A DNA stretch of 64,000 nt from Flavobacteriales bacterium UBA2104 (GCA_002331485.1 DCYS01000032.1:62728-126727), one strand, 5' to 3'; shown: positions 34,086 through 42,912, counted from the stretch's first letter. Numbers and translations: made by a program. Notes: generated by a model not told the origin, from the sequence alone.

Positions 34086-35774
34086 TTAATCCTTAATTAG
34101 CTTTCTGTATTTCAATCTTTTCGGTGTATGATCACCTAAACGTTTGCGTTTGTTTTCTTCGTATTCTGAGAAACTTCCTTCAAATGAATAAACTTGGCTA
34201 TCTCCTTCAAAAGCAAGAATATGCGTACAAATACGATCCAGGAACCATCTGTCGTGAGAAATAACAACAACACAACCAGCAAAGTTCATAATACCTTCCT
34301 CTAATGCTCGTAATGTGTTAACATCTATATCATTCGTTGGCTCATCAAGCAATAGAACGTTTGCTTCTGTCATTAAGGTCATCGCTAAATGAAGACGGTT
34401 TCGTTCACCACCTGAGAGGACCCCAACTTTTTTACTTTGATCAGATCCAGAGAAAGCAAACTTTGAAAGGTATGCTCTCGCATTGATTTTTTGATCACCG
34501 AATTCTAAAATCTCCTGACCATCAGATATAACGTCATAGATAGACTTTTCAGGGTCTAGATCAGCATGTGCCTGGTCAACATAACCTAGTTTAACTGTCT
34601 CTCCAACCTTAAATTCACCTTTATCTGGCTGAAGTTCATCCATGATCATTTTAAAAATCGTAGTCTTACCAGCACCGTTAGGTCCTATGATACCAACAAT
34701 CCCGTTTGGAGGTAAACTAAAGTTAAGATCATCGTATAACAATTTATCTCCAAATCCTTTCGCTACATGTATTGCATCAATAACGTTATTTCCTAATCGA
34801 GGTCCATTTGGTATAGGTATTTCCAGTTGTTGCTCTTTCGACTTTGTATCTTCAGCAAGAAGCTTATCGTAGTTAGAAAGACGAGCTTTATTCTTTGCAT
34901 GACGACCTTTTGGATTCATTCGTACCCATTCCAACTCGCTTTCGAGCATTTTCTGACGTTTCGAAGCTTGTTTCTCCTCTTGTTCAAGACGTTTCGATTT
35001 TTGCTCTAGCCATGATGAATAATTTCCTTTCCAAGGAATACCCTCTCCTCTATCAAGCTCTAAGATCCAACCAGAAACATTATCCAGGAAGTAACGGTCG
35101 TGTGTCACAGCAATCACAGTTCCTTTGTACTGCTCCAAATGTTGCTCTAACCAGTGAATTGATTCTGCATCCAAGTGGTTTGTTGGCTCATCAAGTAATA
35201 AAATATCCGGATTTTGTAAAAGCAGACGTGTCAATGCAACTCTTCTTCGTTCACCACCAGATAAATTCTCAACCTTTTGATCATCCGGTGGACATCTCAA
35301 GGCATCCATCGCTCTGTCAAGTTGAGCATCAATATCCCATGCATTCTTTGAATCAATAATATCTTGAACTTCACCTTGACGAGCAATTAATTTCTCCATT
35401 TTATCAGGATCATTCATGATCTCTTCATCCATGAATGAATTATTGATCTCCTCGTATTCTTTTAGAATGTCAACAGTTTCCTGAACTCCCTCCATTACGA
35501 TCTCCTTAACAGTCTTATTATCATCTAATTCAGGTTCCTGTGGTAAATAACCAACAGTGTAACCATCGGAGAATGAAACATCACCTTGATAGGCTTCATC
35601 TAAACCAGCAATGATCTTCATCACTGTTGATTTACCCGATCCATTTAAACCGATGATCCCGATCTTAGCACCGTAAAAAAATGAGAGGGAAATATCTTTA
35701 ATGATCTGTTTTCCAGCCGGAGTAGATTTACTCACTCGATGCATGGAAAAAATGATTTTTTTATCGTTTGACAT
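34086..35774 (-). CDS. ettA: energy-dependent translational throttle protein EttA (ABC-F)
   Basis: 562-residue ABC-F protein with two ATPase domains and no membrane segment. Domain 1: GIIGLNGSGKSTVMKII (Walker A), NLSGGERRRVALTRLL, LLLDEPTNHLDAESI. Linker/arm is charged (YSSWLEQKSKRLEQEEKQ) and includes the P-site tRNA interaction motif region. Domain 2: GIIGPNGAGKTTIFKMI, VLSGGERNRLHLAM, LLLDEPTNDIDVNTL. EttA binds the ribosomal E site and gates the first peptide bond according to ADP/ATP ratio. It is first in an operon with pepD and DUF3820 and divergent from tmRNA. Confidence 0.94.
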   Translation of the reverse strand: MSNDKKIIFSMHRVSKSTPAGKQIIKDISLSFFYGAKIGIIGLNGSGKSTVMKIIAGLDEAYQGDVSFSDGYTVGYLPQEPELDDNKTVKEIVMEGVQETVDILKEYEEINNSFMDEEIMNDPDKMEKLIARQGEVQDIIDSKNAWDIDAQLDRAMDALRCPPDDQKVENLSGGERRRVALTRLLLQNPDILLLDEPTNHLDAESIHWLEQHLEQYKGTVIAVTHDRYFLDNVSGWILELDRGEGIPWKGNYSSWLEQKSKRLEQEEKQASKRQKMLESELEWVRMNPKGRHAKNKARLSNYDKLLAEDTKSKEQQLEIPIPNGPRLGNNVIDAIHVAKGFGDKLLYDDLNFSLPPNGIVGIIGPNGAGKTTIFKMIMDELQPDKGEFKVGETVKLGYVDQAHADLDPEKSIYDVISDGQEILEFGDQKINARAYLSKFAFSGSDQSKKVGVLSGGERNRLHLAMTLMTEANVLLLDEPTNDIDVNTLRALEEGIMNFAGCVVVISHDRWFLDRICTHILAFEGDSQVYSFEGSFSEYEENKRKRLGDHTPKRLKYRKLIKD

Positions 35775-35792
35775 GTGTTATTCTATTTTGAA

Positions 35793-35800
35793 CAAAAGTA
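35793..35800 (-). promoter_or_regulatory. candidate -7 box for ettA
   Basis: Minus strand TACTTTTG, full match to TAnnTTTG, 18 bases upstream of the ettA start codon. Confidence 0.45.
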
Positions 35801-35844
35801 ATGAAATCAATGAATTTAGCGACATGAAATTAAAGATGAACTGT

Positions 35845-35876
35845 TTTGTCAATGCAGTAAATTTAGACTATCTTTG
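35845..35876 (+). promoter_or_regulatory. promoter of ssrA (TTTG ... TATCTTTG)
   Basis: A TTTG at 35845-35848 and TATCTTTG at 35869-35876 are separated by 20 bases, a full match to the Bacteroidetes -33/-7 promoter form, and lie 17 bases before the first base of the mature tmRNA. Confidence 0.65.
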
Positions 35877-35892
35877 CAAGACTAATTTTATT

Positions 35893-36296
35893 GGGGCTGA
35901 CTTGGATTTGACAGCAATGGTAAATAATTAGTGTAAGCATGTCGAGACATGTGGTGAGTCTCGTTAATCCCTGGTCACAAACGATAATTGACAACACGTC
36001 ATACAACCTCGCAGCGTAATAGTCGATAGACTTTATGCTTAATCCACTCCGAAGAACAGTAAGAGGGACGAGTTTCTCGCCAGGTCTCCTGTTCCTTGAG
36101 ATCTGGGTCACGAGAAATCAACAATTTGGAACTAGTGATGCGCCGGCTTCTGTCGTATCGCGAAATTTGATGAAGATAAGTCATGGTTAGGGTGTTCGTG
36201 TCCGTTCCATGATCGAAAAAACAATCGCGAACTAAACATGTAGAAAGCTAATCGTTTCATTGTTTGGACGAGGGTTCGAACCCCTCCAGCTCCACA
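35893..36296 (+). ncRNA. ssrA: transfer-messenger RNA (tmRNA)
   Basis: About 402 bases. The 5' end GGGGCTGACTTGGATTTGAC pairs over seven bases with CAGCTCC at 36287-36293, and the tRNA-like T arm is GGACGAGGGTTCGAACCCCT. The 3' CCA is not encoded in full. The tag frame ends with codons for D-N-T-S-Y-N-L-A-A (35990-36016) followed by tandem stops TAA-TAG; the precise resume codon is uncertain. Most Flavobacteria have tags ending NYALAA, so SYNLAA is different. The gene works with SmpB (not in this window) to free stalled ribosomes. It is divergent from the ettA operon, another translation factor. Confidence 0.94.
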
Positions 36297-36353
36297 AATC
36301 AAGCAATCTTGGATTGCGTAGTATTTGTGAGAGCCCTCGGTTTATCGGGGCTC
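36293..36353 (+). other. nested hairpins downstream of tmRNA
   Basis: CACAAAT at 36293-36299 is complementary to ATTTGTG at 36323-36329 and encloses a second stem, GCAATC/GATTGC (36303-36317). Next comes GAGCCC-T-CG / CG-GGGCTC (36331-36353). No U run follows, so a classic terminator is not formed; the structures could mark the 3' processing site of pre-tmRNA or a terminator of a different kind. Confidence 0.55.
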
Positions 36354-36365
36354 CACATGTATTAA

Positions 36366-36400
36366 GTTTAGAGTTTAGGGTTCTGAGTTTAGAATTTAAA
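36366..36400 (+). repeat. short heptad tandem repeat
   Basis: Five consecutive seven-base units, GTTTAGA, GTTTAGG, GTTCTGA, GTTTAGA, ATTTAAA, in the gap between tmRNA and the DUF2490 gene. Too short to be an array of known type. Confidence 0.6.
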
Positions 36401-36417
36401 TCCTGACTGTAAAAGTT

Positions 36418-37095
36418 CTACAAATTCAAATAAAAACTAACTTTCGTCCAAATCCGATTGCGTTGAGGTGAACTTACAATTGGATCCAATCTGTAATCTA
36501 TTGATAATTCAAGTTTCTGTTTATTCTTAAAGTACCATCCAATTCCAGCAACCAAACGGTTTTCCAGATTTATCTCTGATTCAAAATATTCAGCTATTAA
36601 CTCATTTGAAGCTATTAAATAATTCTCACATGGATCAAGAACTTGACCATTAATTGGGATATCTGAGGATATTCGATACCTCATTCTCCAACTCACTCCT
36701 TCTTCGAAAAAGGTCTGATCTGCTCTTACCCTGTGACCTAAACGATAATTTCGAAAATTTGAAAGCCACCCTATCTGTTGAATCGTTCTGTGAGAGTTTT
36801 TACCTTTACCTTCTATTCGGAACTGATATCCCAAGGCGCCTTTAGTCCTTAAAGTTAAGTTTCGAGCTACGAAAAATTGCAAGTCTGTTCTATCGTGTTC
36901 ATAGCCCCATTCATTATTAGAAATAGCATCATTTGAGAACAAAATATGCTGAGACTCAATTTTCCCTGTCAGTTTCCAGGATTCGCCAACTTTTTTAGAA
37001 ACGGCTGCTTCCGGGAAAAAACCAACATATGTTCGCTGAGAATGACTCGCGAAACTTATGGTCAAAGCAACTAATATTCCAATTGCTGACCTCAC
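36418..37095 (-). CDS. DUF2490 outer-membrane protein
   Basis: 225 residues, signal peptide MRSAIGILVALTISFASHSQ, then a barrel-like sequence with DUF2490 features: RLGHRVRADQTFFEEGVSWR and the C-terminal NRIWTKVSFYLNL. Starts at GTG 37095; the stop of the upstream gene is TAG sharing its last G (TAGTG), so the pair is translationally coupled. DUF2490 proteins are widespread Bacteroidetes outer-membrane proteins of unknown role. Confidence 0.8.
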   Translation of the reverse strand: MRSAIGILVALTISFASHSQRTYVGFFPEAAVSKKVGESWKLTGKIESQHILFSNDAISNNEWGYEHDRTDLQFFVARNLTLRTKGALGYQFRIEGKGKNSHRTIQQIGWLSNFRNYRLGHRVRADQTFFEEGVSWRMRYRISSDIPINGQVLDPCENYLIASNELIAEYFESEINLENRLVAGIGWYFKNKQKLELSIDYRLDPIVSSPQRNRIWTKVSFYLNL

Positions 37096-37664
37096 TAGTA
37101 ATTCAGGTTTTCAGTTGATCGTATCACTATTTCCCGTTTGGACTCCAATCTGCCATCTTTCGTAAAAGTACCTTCGTACATTTTCCAACTTCCGTTCTGC
37201 TTGGCCTCAAACTCTATTTCATATTTCACTACTACGTCCTCTGAGATACCTTGATTCAGCATTTTGATGAGATCATCTTCCTTTTCTGAAGAGAATTGTT
37301 TTTGGATCTTTACGATCTTGTACTTATCATAAATCTCATCTAAAGAATTGTTTATTGTCCGAAGAACTTCAGGCTTCAACTTCCTTTTTTTGATCATTAC
37401 TTCTATATCCTCGATGAGCCCAACTTCATTAAATTCAACACTATGCAATTGGTGATCATAAACGAATTTTATTTCATAACTTCTTTTACCAGATGTATTC
37501 TCTTTATACCATCTCGGATGTTTCATATCTATCTTGATCTGCTCAACAAATTTCAAAGCTTTTTCAGGAACACTGTCTTTGTCAACCCTTTGTTCATGCT
37601 CTTTTTTCTGAGCCGCAATTTGGAAAGAAACCAATATTAAAATGAATAATACAATTGTCTTCAT
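37095..37664 (-). CDS. exported protein of unknown function
   Basis: 189 residues with signal peptide MKTIVLFILILVSFQIAAQ. The mature part includes FVYDHQLHSVEFNEVGLIED and EFEAKQNGSWKMYEGTFTKD, suggesting a beta-sandwich of PepSY-like type, but the resemblance is too weak to name. It is the first gene of a two-gene operon with the DUF2490 protein (one-base overlap, GTG start downstream). Its TATATTTG promoter box lies 11 bases upstream. Confidence 0.7.
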   Translation of the reverse strand: MKTIVLFILILVSFQIAAQKKEHEQRVDKDSVPEKALKFVEQIKIDMKHPRWYKENTSGKRSYEIKFVYDHQLHSVEFNEVGLIEDIEVMIKKRKLKPEVLRTINNSLDEIYDKYKIVKIQKQFSSEKEDDLIKMLNQGISEDVVVKYEIEFEAKQNGSWKMYEGTFTKDGRLESKREIVIRSTENLNY

Positions 37665-37675
37665 AACTCTTCAAA

Positions 37676-37683
37676 CAAATATA
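37676..37683 (-). promoter_or_regulatory. candidate -7 box for the 37664 operon
   Basis: Minus strand TATATTTG, full match to TAnnTTTG, 11 bases before the start codon. Confidence 0.45.
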
Positions 37684-37763
37684 AAAATCAAAAAGTTGGA
37701 ATTAGAGTTAAATTCTGAATTAATTCAATAATCAACGTGACTCTACGTTTGAATCTAAATAAG

Positions 37764-37771
37764 TACATTCG
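37764..37771 (+). promoter_or_regulatory. candidate -7 box for lptG
   Basis: TACATTCG, one mismatch from TAnnTTTG, 19 bases before the TTG start codon of lptG. The -33 element is not clear. Confidence 0.35.
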
Positions 37772-37790
37772 CAAACGTGATTAAACGGTT

Positions 37791-39314
37791 TTGAAAAAGC
37801 TCAGCGTATTTTACATAAAGTCATTCATGGGTCCTTTTGCCGCGACCTTTTTTATTTCCATGTTTATGCTGGTCATGCAGTTCTTGTGGAAATACATTGA
37901 TGACCTTATGGGTAAAGGCTTAGAAACAAGTATCATCATCGAGTTATTGTTCTATGTATCTGCGAGTCTTTTGCCACTTGCATTACCCTTAGCCATTTTA
38001 CTTTCCTCGCTGATCGTAATGGGAAATTTAGGTGAAACAAATGAGTTAACCGCATTAAAATCGAGTGGACTTTCTATCTACCGAATTCTTCGACCACTCA
38101 CTGTCATTGTTGTTCTCATCGCTTTAGGAACGTTTTATTTTTCTAATTATGTTATTCCGAGAGCCAACTATAAATGGCATTCTATCATTTGGGACATACA
38201 AGAAAAGAAAATGACCAGTTTCCTTACTCCAGGCTCCTATACTCAAGAAATTGACGGATTCAGTATTAAGATCGGAAAAGGCACGGATAACTCCTTTCAG
38301 GATATTATTATTCACGACAGAAGAGATCAGGAGGTGCTAAAAACAATTGTTGCAGACTCTGGAGAATTCTTTAGATCTACAAGTGGAGATTATTTATTCT
38401 TCAAATTGTACGATGGTAATGTTATTGAGGAACTCAAGGCTTCTCCAAGTTTCATGGACGATGATAAAAAATTAAATAAACGAACTTTTCCCAGCAGGAA
38501 ATCATTTTTCAGAACGGCAACATATAAAATGGATATATCTGGGTTTGAGTTAAAACGTTCACGAGAGGATCTTTTCAAAGATGATTATGAAATGTTGAAT
38601 GTTTTTCAGATCAATAAAACTGTAGATTCCCTTCAGAAAAATTTCAAAGAATTATCAAAATCTTTATCGTTTAGTACTAAATCAAAACATGAATATTTTC
38701 AAGCAATCAATTATGCTAAAGAATTAAAGAATGATAGTCTAATAAGATTGAAGGATTCAATTCAGCCTTTTCAAAATCCTGAAAAAAGAGATAGTCTCTT
38801 AGCTCAGAAAGCTAGAAATGCAAAAAACTCCGAATCAGGAAAGATCATGCTTTTCCATACCTCAAACATGTCAAAAGATGATAGTATTAAGGCATACGTA
38901 CATTTGAAAGCTCAGCTAAGAACAAAGATTAATTCATTGGAAAGTCAAATCAAAATGGAAGAGTCACGATATAAGTCGCTAAGGAAATTTGAAATTGAGT
39001 TCCACCGTAAGTTCTCGCTATCCTTCACCATCATTGTTTTATTCTTCATAGGTGCACCTCTTGGAGCAATAGTTAAAAGAGGTGGATTTGGCGCACCAGT
39101 TGTCATAGCTGCGTTATTATTCATGATCTATTTTGTTTTGATCAGTATTGGTGATAGTATGGCTCAAAGCGAAATTCTACCTCCTTATTTGGGAATGTGG
39201 GGACCAAGTATTGTATTGTTACCTTTCGCTATATTTTTATTAATAAGTGCTGCCAACGATAAGAGTGTTGTAGAAATGCCAAGAATCTTTAGGAGGAAAA
39301 AGAAAAAATCATGA
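37791..39314 (+). CDS. lptG: LPS export permease LptF/LptG (YjgP/YjgQ family)
   Basis: 507 residues. Three N-terminal helices (FFISMFMLVMQFLWKYI, ELLFYVSASLLPLALPLAIL, IVVLIALGTFYFSNYVIPRA), a large periplasmic insert (about 120-400), and three C-terminal helices. It is the membrane half of the LptB2FG transporter that extracts LPS from the inner membrane. The start is TTG: an in-frame TAA lies three codons upstream and the first residues LKKLSVFYIKSFMGPF match the family. Insert residues 260-400 contain a coiled-coil-like, Lys/Ser-rich region that is longer than in proteobacterial LptF/G, as usual in Bacteroidetes. Overlaps the next glycosyltransferase by 4 bases. Confidence 0.88.
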   Translation: MKKLSVFYIKSFMGPFAATFFISMFMLVMQFLWKYIDDLMGKGLETSIIIELLFYVSASLLPLALPLAILLSSLIVMGNLGETNELTALKSSGLSIYRILRPLTVIVVLIALGTFYFSNYVIPRANYKWHSIIWDIQEKKMTSFLTPGSYTQEIDGFSIKIGKGTDNSFQDIIIHDRRDQEVLKTIVADSGEFFRSTSGDYLFFKLYDGNVIEELKASPSFMDDDKKLNKRTFPSRKSFFRTATYKMDISGFELKRSREDLFKDDYEMLNVFQINKTVDSLQKNFKELSKSLSFSTKSKHEYFQAINYAKELKNDSLIRLKDSIQPFQNPEKRDSLLAQKARNAKNSESGKIMLFHTSNMSKDDSIKAYVHLKAQLRTKINSLESQIKMEESRYKSLRKFEIEFHRKFSLSFTIIVLFFIGAPLGAIVKRGGFGAPVVIAALLFMIYFVLISIGDSMAQSEILPPYLGMWGPSIVLLPFAIFLLISAANDKSVVEMPRIFRRKKKKS

Positions 39315-40483
39315 AAAACATTCTGCATTTCTCTAATAAACCTGCTTTCCCTCTAAGGGATGGTGGTTGTGTAGCGATAAGCAGTACATTAAAATCATTG
39401 CTTCTCGCCTCTTCTACTTCAATCACTCATTTCACGATCTCTACGTCTAAGCATCCATTTGATGAAAGCAAATATCCTTCTTCTTGGAGAAAGAGAATGA
39501 AAATAGATCATTGCAAGATCAACACGAGAACAGATCTATTAGGAGCAATATTTTATTTGATCGCGAACAAATCCTATAACATCGCTCGATTCAAAGAAAG
39601 GAAGCTAAAAAAGAAGATCATTGATCTCATTAAAGCAGATGACTTCGATGTAGTGATATTCGAAAGCATATACACTTTACCTTACATTGATCTATTCAAA
39701 AGTAAAGGATGCAAACTTATTTTAAGAGCCCACAATGTGGAACATCAGATCTGGGAACAGTTAAGTCAGCAGTCTTCTTTTTTTCTAAAAAAGTGGTACT
39801 TCAAAAAACTGGCAGAACAACTTAAAAAATATGAGTTATCTCAACTACCAAAGTTAGATGGTATTATAGCGATCACTGAAGATGACGCGTTGTTTTTCCA
39901 GCAATTTTCTCCAAAAATTCAGATCACAGCGTTGCCCACTGCAGTTAAAACAGATTTTGCAAACCCTGATTACAAACTTGACAGTTTTTACTTTCTAGGT
40001 GCCATGGATTGGAGACCAAATGAGGAAGCGATAGATTGGTTGTTAAAGAACGTAATTCCTAGTGGTATAAAAGGATCTACTTTTCACATAGCAGGGAAAT
40101 CCCTGACCAAAAATGAGATCAACCATCCCTCTGTGGTATGTCACGGTGAGATCGAAAATGCGAAAGAATACATTGACCAACATGGCATTTGTCTTATTCC
40201 CTTGAGATCAGGAAGTGGGTTGAAGATCAAGCTTCTTGAAAATATGGCTATGGGCAAACCTATTGTTACAACTTCCGAAGGAATTCGGGGTGTTGAAGTC
40301 GAACATGAAAAACATGTATTGATCGCTGATTCCCCGAATGATTTTAAAGATGCCATGTACAAGTTGCATCTCGATAAAGACTTGAGAAAGTCGTTAGGTC
40401 AAAATGCAAAACAATTCGTAATTCATAATTTTGGTGAAGAGAAATTAACTCGTAGACTAAGTGCATTCATCGAAGAAGTATAA
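39311..40483 (+). CDS. glycosyltransferase family 4
   Basis: 390 residues, GT-B fold. The C-terminal nucleotide-sugar half includes FLGAMDWRPNEEAIDWLLKN and PLRSGSGLKIKLLENMAMGK, the ExxE-type GT4 signature, then PIVTTSEGIRGVEV. N-terminal acceptor half starts LHFSNKPAFPLRDGGCVAIS. It transfers a sugar to a lipid- or glycan-type acceptor at the cytoplasmic face. The start overlaps the lptG stop (ATGA), and a second GT4 gene overlaps its end by 23 bases, so the three genes form an LPS/surface-glycan operon. Confidence 0.87.
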   Translation: MKNILHFSNKPAFPLRDGGCVAISSTLKSLLLASSTSITHFTISTSKHPFDESKYPSSWRKRMKIDHCKINTRTDLLGAIFYLIANKSYNIARFKERKLKKKIIDLIKADDFDVVIFESIYTLPYIDLFKSKGCKLILRAHNVEHQIWEQLSQQSSFFLKKWYFKKLAEQLKKYELSQLPKLDGIIAITEDDALFFQQFSPKIQITALPTAVKTDFANPDYKLDSFYFLGAMDWRPNEEAIDWLLKNVIPSGIKGSTFHIAGKSLTKNEINHPSVVCHGEIENAKEYIDQHGICLIPLRSGSGLKIKLLENMAMGKPIVTTSEGIRGVEVEHEKHVLIADSPNDFKDAMYKLHLDKDLRKSLGQNAKQFVIHNFGEEKLTRRLSAFIEEV

Positions 40484-41642
40484 AGACCTAGTGGTAATAA
40501 CATCGCGATTCCCCTATCCACTTGAGAAGGGTGATAAACTACGTGCGTATTACCAGATTGTCGAGTTGAGCAAGCATTTCAATGTACATTTAATTTCAAC
40601 GAGCGAACATGAGATTGCAGTTGAAGATAGAGATCAACTTGAGAAAGTATGTTCAAGTATAAATGTTTACGTGATAAAGAGCTGGGAGAAATGGATTGGT
40701 GCCGGATTAAATTTACTGAATCAACAACCAATTCAAGTTGGGTATTTTTATCACCGAAGGATCCACAGAAAGATCAAAGAAAAGCTCAAATCCATAAAAC
40801 CCGATCATATTTATTGTCAGTTGATCCGCGCAGCTGAATATGTAAAAAATTATCATGCGTGTGATAAAACGATCGACTATATGGATGCATTATCAAAAGG
40901 TGTTGAACGTAGATCGGAGAAAGCTTCTGGTTTACGAAAATGGATCTTCGATCTGGAATTCAAGCGATTGATGAAATACGAGAATTCAATTTTCGAATAC
41001 TTTGAAAATCATACGATCATTTCAGAGCAAGATCGAAACTATATTTTTCACAAGAATCGAATTAAGATCACAGTCGTGCCCAACGGTGTTGATCGATCAT
41101 ATTTGAATTTTGAAAATGAAGGTGTTAAGAAAACGACTGATATACTCTTTACAGGTAATATGTCCTACCCTCCGAACATAACTGCCTCTCTATATATCAT
41201 AAATGAAGTACTTCCAAAATTACCTAAGACCACAAAAGTCACAATAGCAGGAGCAAATCCAGTAAAAGAAGTCCAATTACTGAAAGCTGAGAATGTGGAT
41301 GTAACTGGATTTGTAGAAGACTTAAGAACTTACTATGCTTCTCATAAAATATTCGTTGCTCCCATGTTTCTGGGAACGGGATTACAAAATAAACTACTAG
41401 AAGCAATGGCCATAGGTATCCCCTGTATTACAACATCTATGGCAAATAATGCTTTGAATGCAACTCCAGAAAAAGAGATATTAATCGCAGATAATGCCGC
41501 TGCTTTCCAAACTCAGATCGAACGATTGCTAAACGATCAAGATCTGCGTGATTCAATCGCTGTTAATGCGCGCAATTTTATCCGATCAAATTATGACTGG
41601 GAGACTGTCACAAAAGAACTTATCGAACTCATCGGTGTTTAA
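40461..41642 (+). CDS. glycosyltransferase family 4 (TIGR03087-like)
   Basis: 393 residues if read from GTG at 40461; another GTG at 40491, just after the upstream stop, would give the start VVITSRFPYPLEKG. There is no ATG near the N-terminus. Motifs: ITSRFPYPLEKGDKLRAYYQ (acceptor half, as in sugar transferases related to TIGR03087), FTGNMSYPPNITASLYIINE, and APMFLGTGLQNKLLEAMAIG (GT4 donor signature). The family is found in exopolysaccharide and PEP-CTERM loci elsewhere; here its neighbours suggest LPS or O-glycan assembly. Overlaps the upstream gene by 23 bases if the first GTG is used. Confidence 0.83.
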   Translation: MHSSKKYKDLVVITSRFPYPLEKGDKLRAYYQIVELSKHFNVHLISTSEHEIAVEDRDQLEKVCSSINVYVIKSWEKWIGAGLNLLNQQPIQVGYFYHRRIHRKIKEKLKSIKPDHIYCQLIRAAEYVKNYHACDKTIDYMDALSKGVERRSEKASGLRKWIFDLEFKRLMKYENSIFEYFENHTIISEQDRNYIFHKNRIKITVVPNGVDRSYLNFENEGVKKTTDILFTGNMSYPPNITASLYIINEVLPKLPKTTKVTIAGANPVKEVQLLKAENVDVTGFVEDLRTYYASHKIFVAPMFLGTGLQNKLLEAMAIGIPCITTSMANNALNATPEKEILIADNAAAFQTQIERLLNDQDLRDSIAVNARNFIRSNYDWETVTKELIELIGV

Positions 41643-41666
41643 GTTTATAATGCATGATTAATATCG

Positions 41667-41674
41667 TACATTTG
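41667..41674 (+). promoter_or_regulatory. candidate -7 box for ribBA
   Basis: TACATTTG, a full match to TAnnTTTG, 17 bases before the ribBA start. The short leader leaves no room for an FMN riboswitch. Confidence 0.5.
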
Positions 41675-41691
41675 CAAAACAATTTAATGAT

Positions 41692-42912
41692 ATGAGGGAT
41701 AATCTCAACAGTATAGAGGAGGCAATTGAAGATATCAAAAACGGTAAAGTAGTTATCGTTGTTGACGATGAGGACAGAGAGAATGAAGGTGATTTTGTTA
41801 CAGCCGCAAGAAACGTAACACCTGAGATCATTAATTTCATGGCTACACATGGTAGAGGATTGATATGTGCCCCGCTTGTAGAAGACAGATGTGATGAATT
41901 AGGATTAGATCTAATGGTTCAGTCCAATTCAGCAGCATATGAGACGCCTTTCACCGTTTCCATCGATTTGATCGGACATGGTTGTACGACTGGAATTTCT
42001 GCAGAAGATCGATACAAAACAGTAAAGGCGCTTATCGATCCTGAGACAAAGCCAGAAGAATTAGGAAAGCCCGGGCATATCTTCCCACTTAGAGCAAAGA
42101 GAGGTGGTGTTTTAAGAAGAGCTGGGCATACTGAAGCTTCTATAGATCTCGCAAGACTTGCAGGTTTTGAACCTGCTGGAGTGATCGTTGAGATACTGAA
42201 TGAGGATGGTACAATGGCCAGATTGCCTCAGTTAATTGAAATTGCTGCGAAATTCAATTTGAAGATCGTAACGATCGAAGACCTTATCAAATATAGATTA
42301 CACAAAGAATCACTTGTAGAACGAGAAGTTAAGATCAAGCTTCCTACGGAATTTGGTGACTTTGAAATGGCTGCATATAAGGACAAAAATAGCGGTGAGG
42401 AGCACCTTGCTCTATTCAAAGGAGAATGGGAAGAGGATGAACCTTTGCTGACTCGAGTGCACAGCTCTTGTATGACAGGAGATATATTCGGCTCATGTAG
42501 ATGTGACTGTGGCCCTCAGCTTCATGAAGCTATGCGCATGATCCAGGAGGAAGGTAAAGGTGTGATTGTTTACATGAATCAAGAAGGAAGAGGAATTGGG
42601 ATGATGAATAAACTCAAAGCCTACAAACTTCAGGAAGAAGGATATGATACAGTGCAGGCCAATGAAAAACTAGGTTTTAAAGGTGATCACAGAGATTATG
42701 GTATTGGTGCTCAAATACTGAGAGATCTTGGGGTTCGTAAAATGAGGTTGATGTCGAATAATCCAACAAAAAGAACTGGACTTATTGGTTATGGCCTTGA
42801 AGTAGTAGAAAACGTTCCACTAGAGATCAAAAGCAACAAACACAATAAATTTTATCTCGAAACTAAACGAGATAAAATGGGACATACTTTGCGCGTCGAA
42901 GATAACGACTAG
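41692..42912 (+). CDS. ribBA: bifunctional 3,4-dihydroxy-2-butanone-4-phosphate synthase / GTP cyclohydrolase II
   Basis: 406 residues with RibB at the N-terminus (about 1-205: VVDDEDRENEGDFVTAARNV, and the GHxxPLRAxxGGVLxRxGHTE-type run LRAKRGGVLRRAGHTEASID) and RibA at the C-terminus (about 210-406: VHSSCMTGDIFGSCRCDCGP with the zinc cysteines, then YMNQEGRGIGMMNKLKAY). It supplies both branches of riboflavin synthesis. The only gene of its transcript on this side; FMN/FAD made here is used by several flavoproteins in the window, but no regulatory link is shown. Confidence 0.96.
   Translation: MRDNLNSIEEAIEDIKNGKVVIVVDDEDRENEGDFVTAARNVTPEIINFMATHGRGLICAPLVEDRCDELGLDLMVQSNSAAYETPFTVSIDLIGHGCTTGISAEDRYKTVKALIDPETKPEELGKPGHIFPLRAKRGGVLRRAGHTEASIDLARLAGFEPAGVIVEILNEDGTMARLPQLIEIAAKFNLKIVTIEDLIKYRLHKESLVEREVKIKLPTEFGDFEMAAYKDKNSGEEHLALFKGEWEEDEPLLTRVHSSCMTGDIFGSCRCDCGPQLHEAMRMIQEEGKGVIVYMNQEGRGIGMMNKLKAYKLQEEGYDTVQANEKLGFKGDHRDYGIGAQILRDLGVRKMRLMSNNPTKRTGLIGYGLEVVENVPLEIKSNKHNKFYLETKRDKMGHTLRVEDND

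Noticed and set aside
41643..41691. FMN riboswitch upstream of ribBA
   Set aside because: Only 49 bases separate the genes, too short for an RFN element, and none of its conserved sequence is present.
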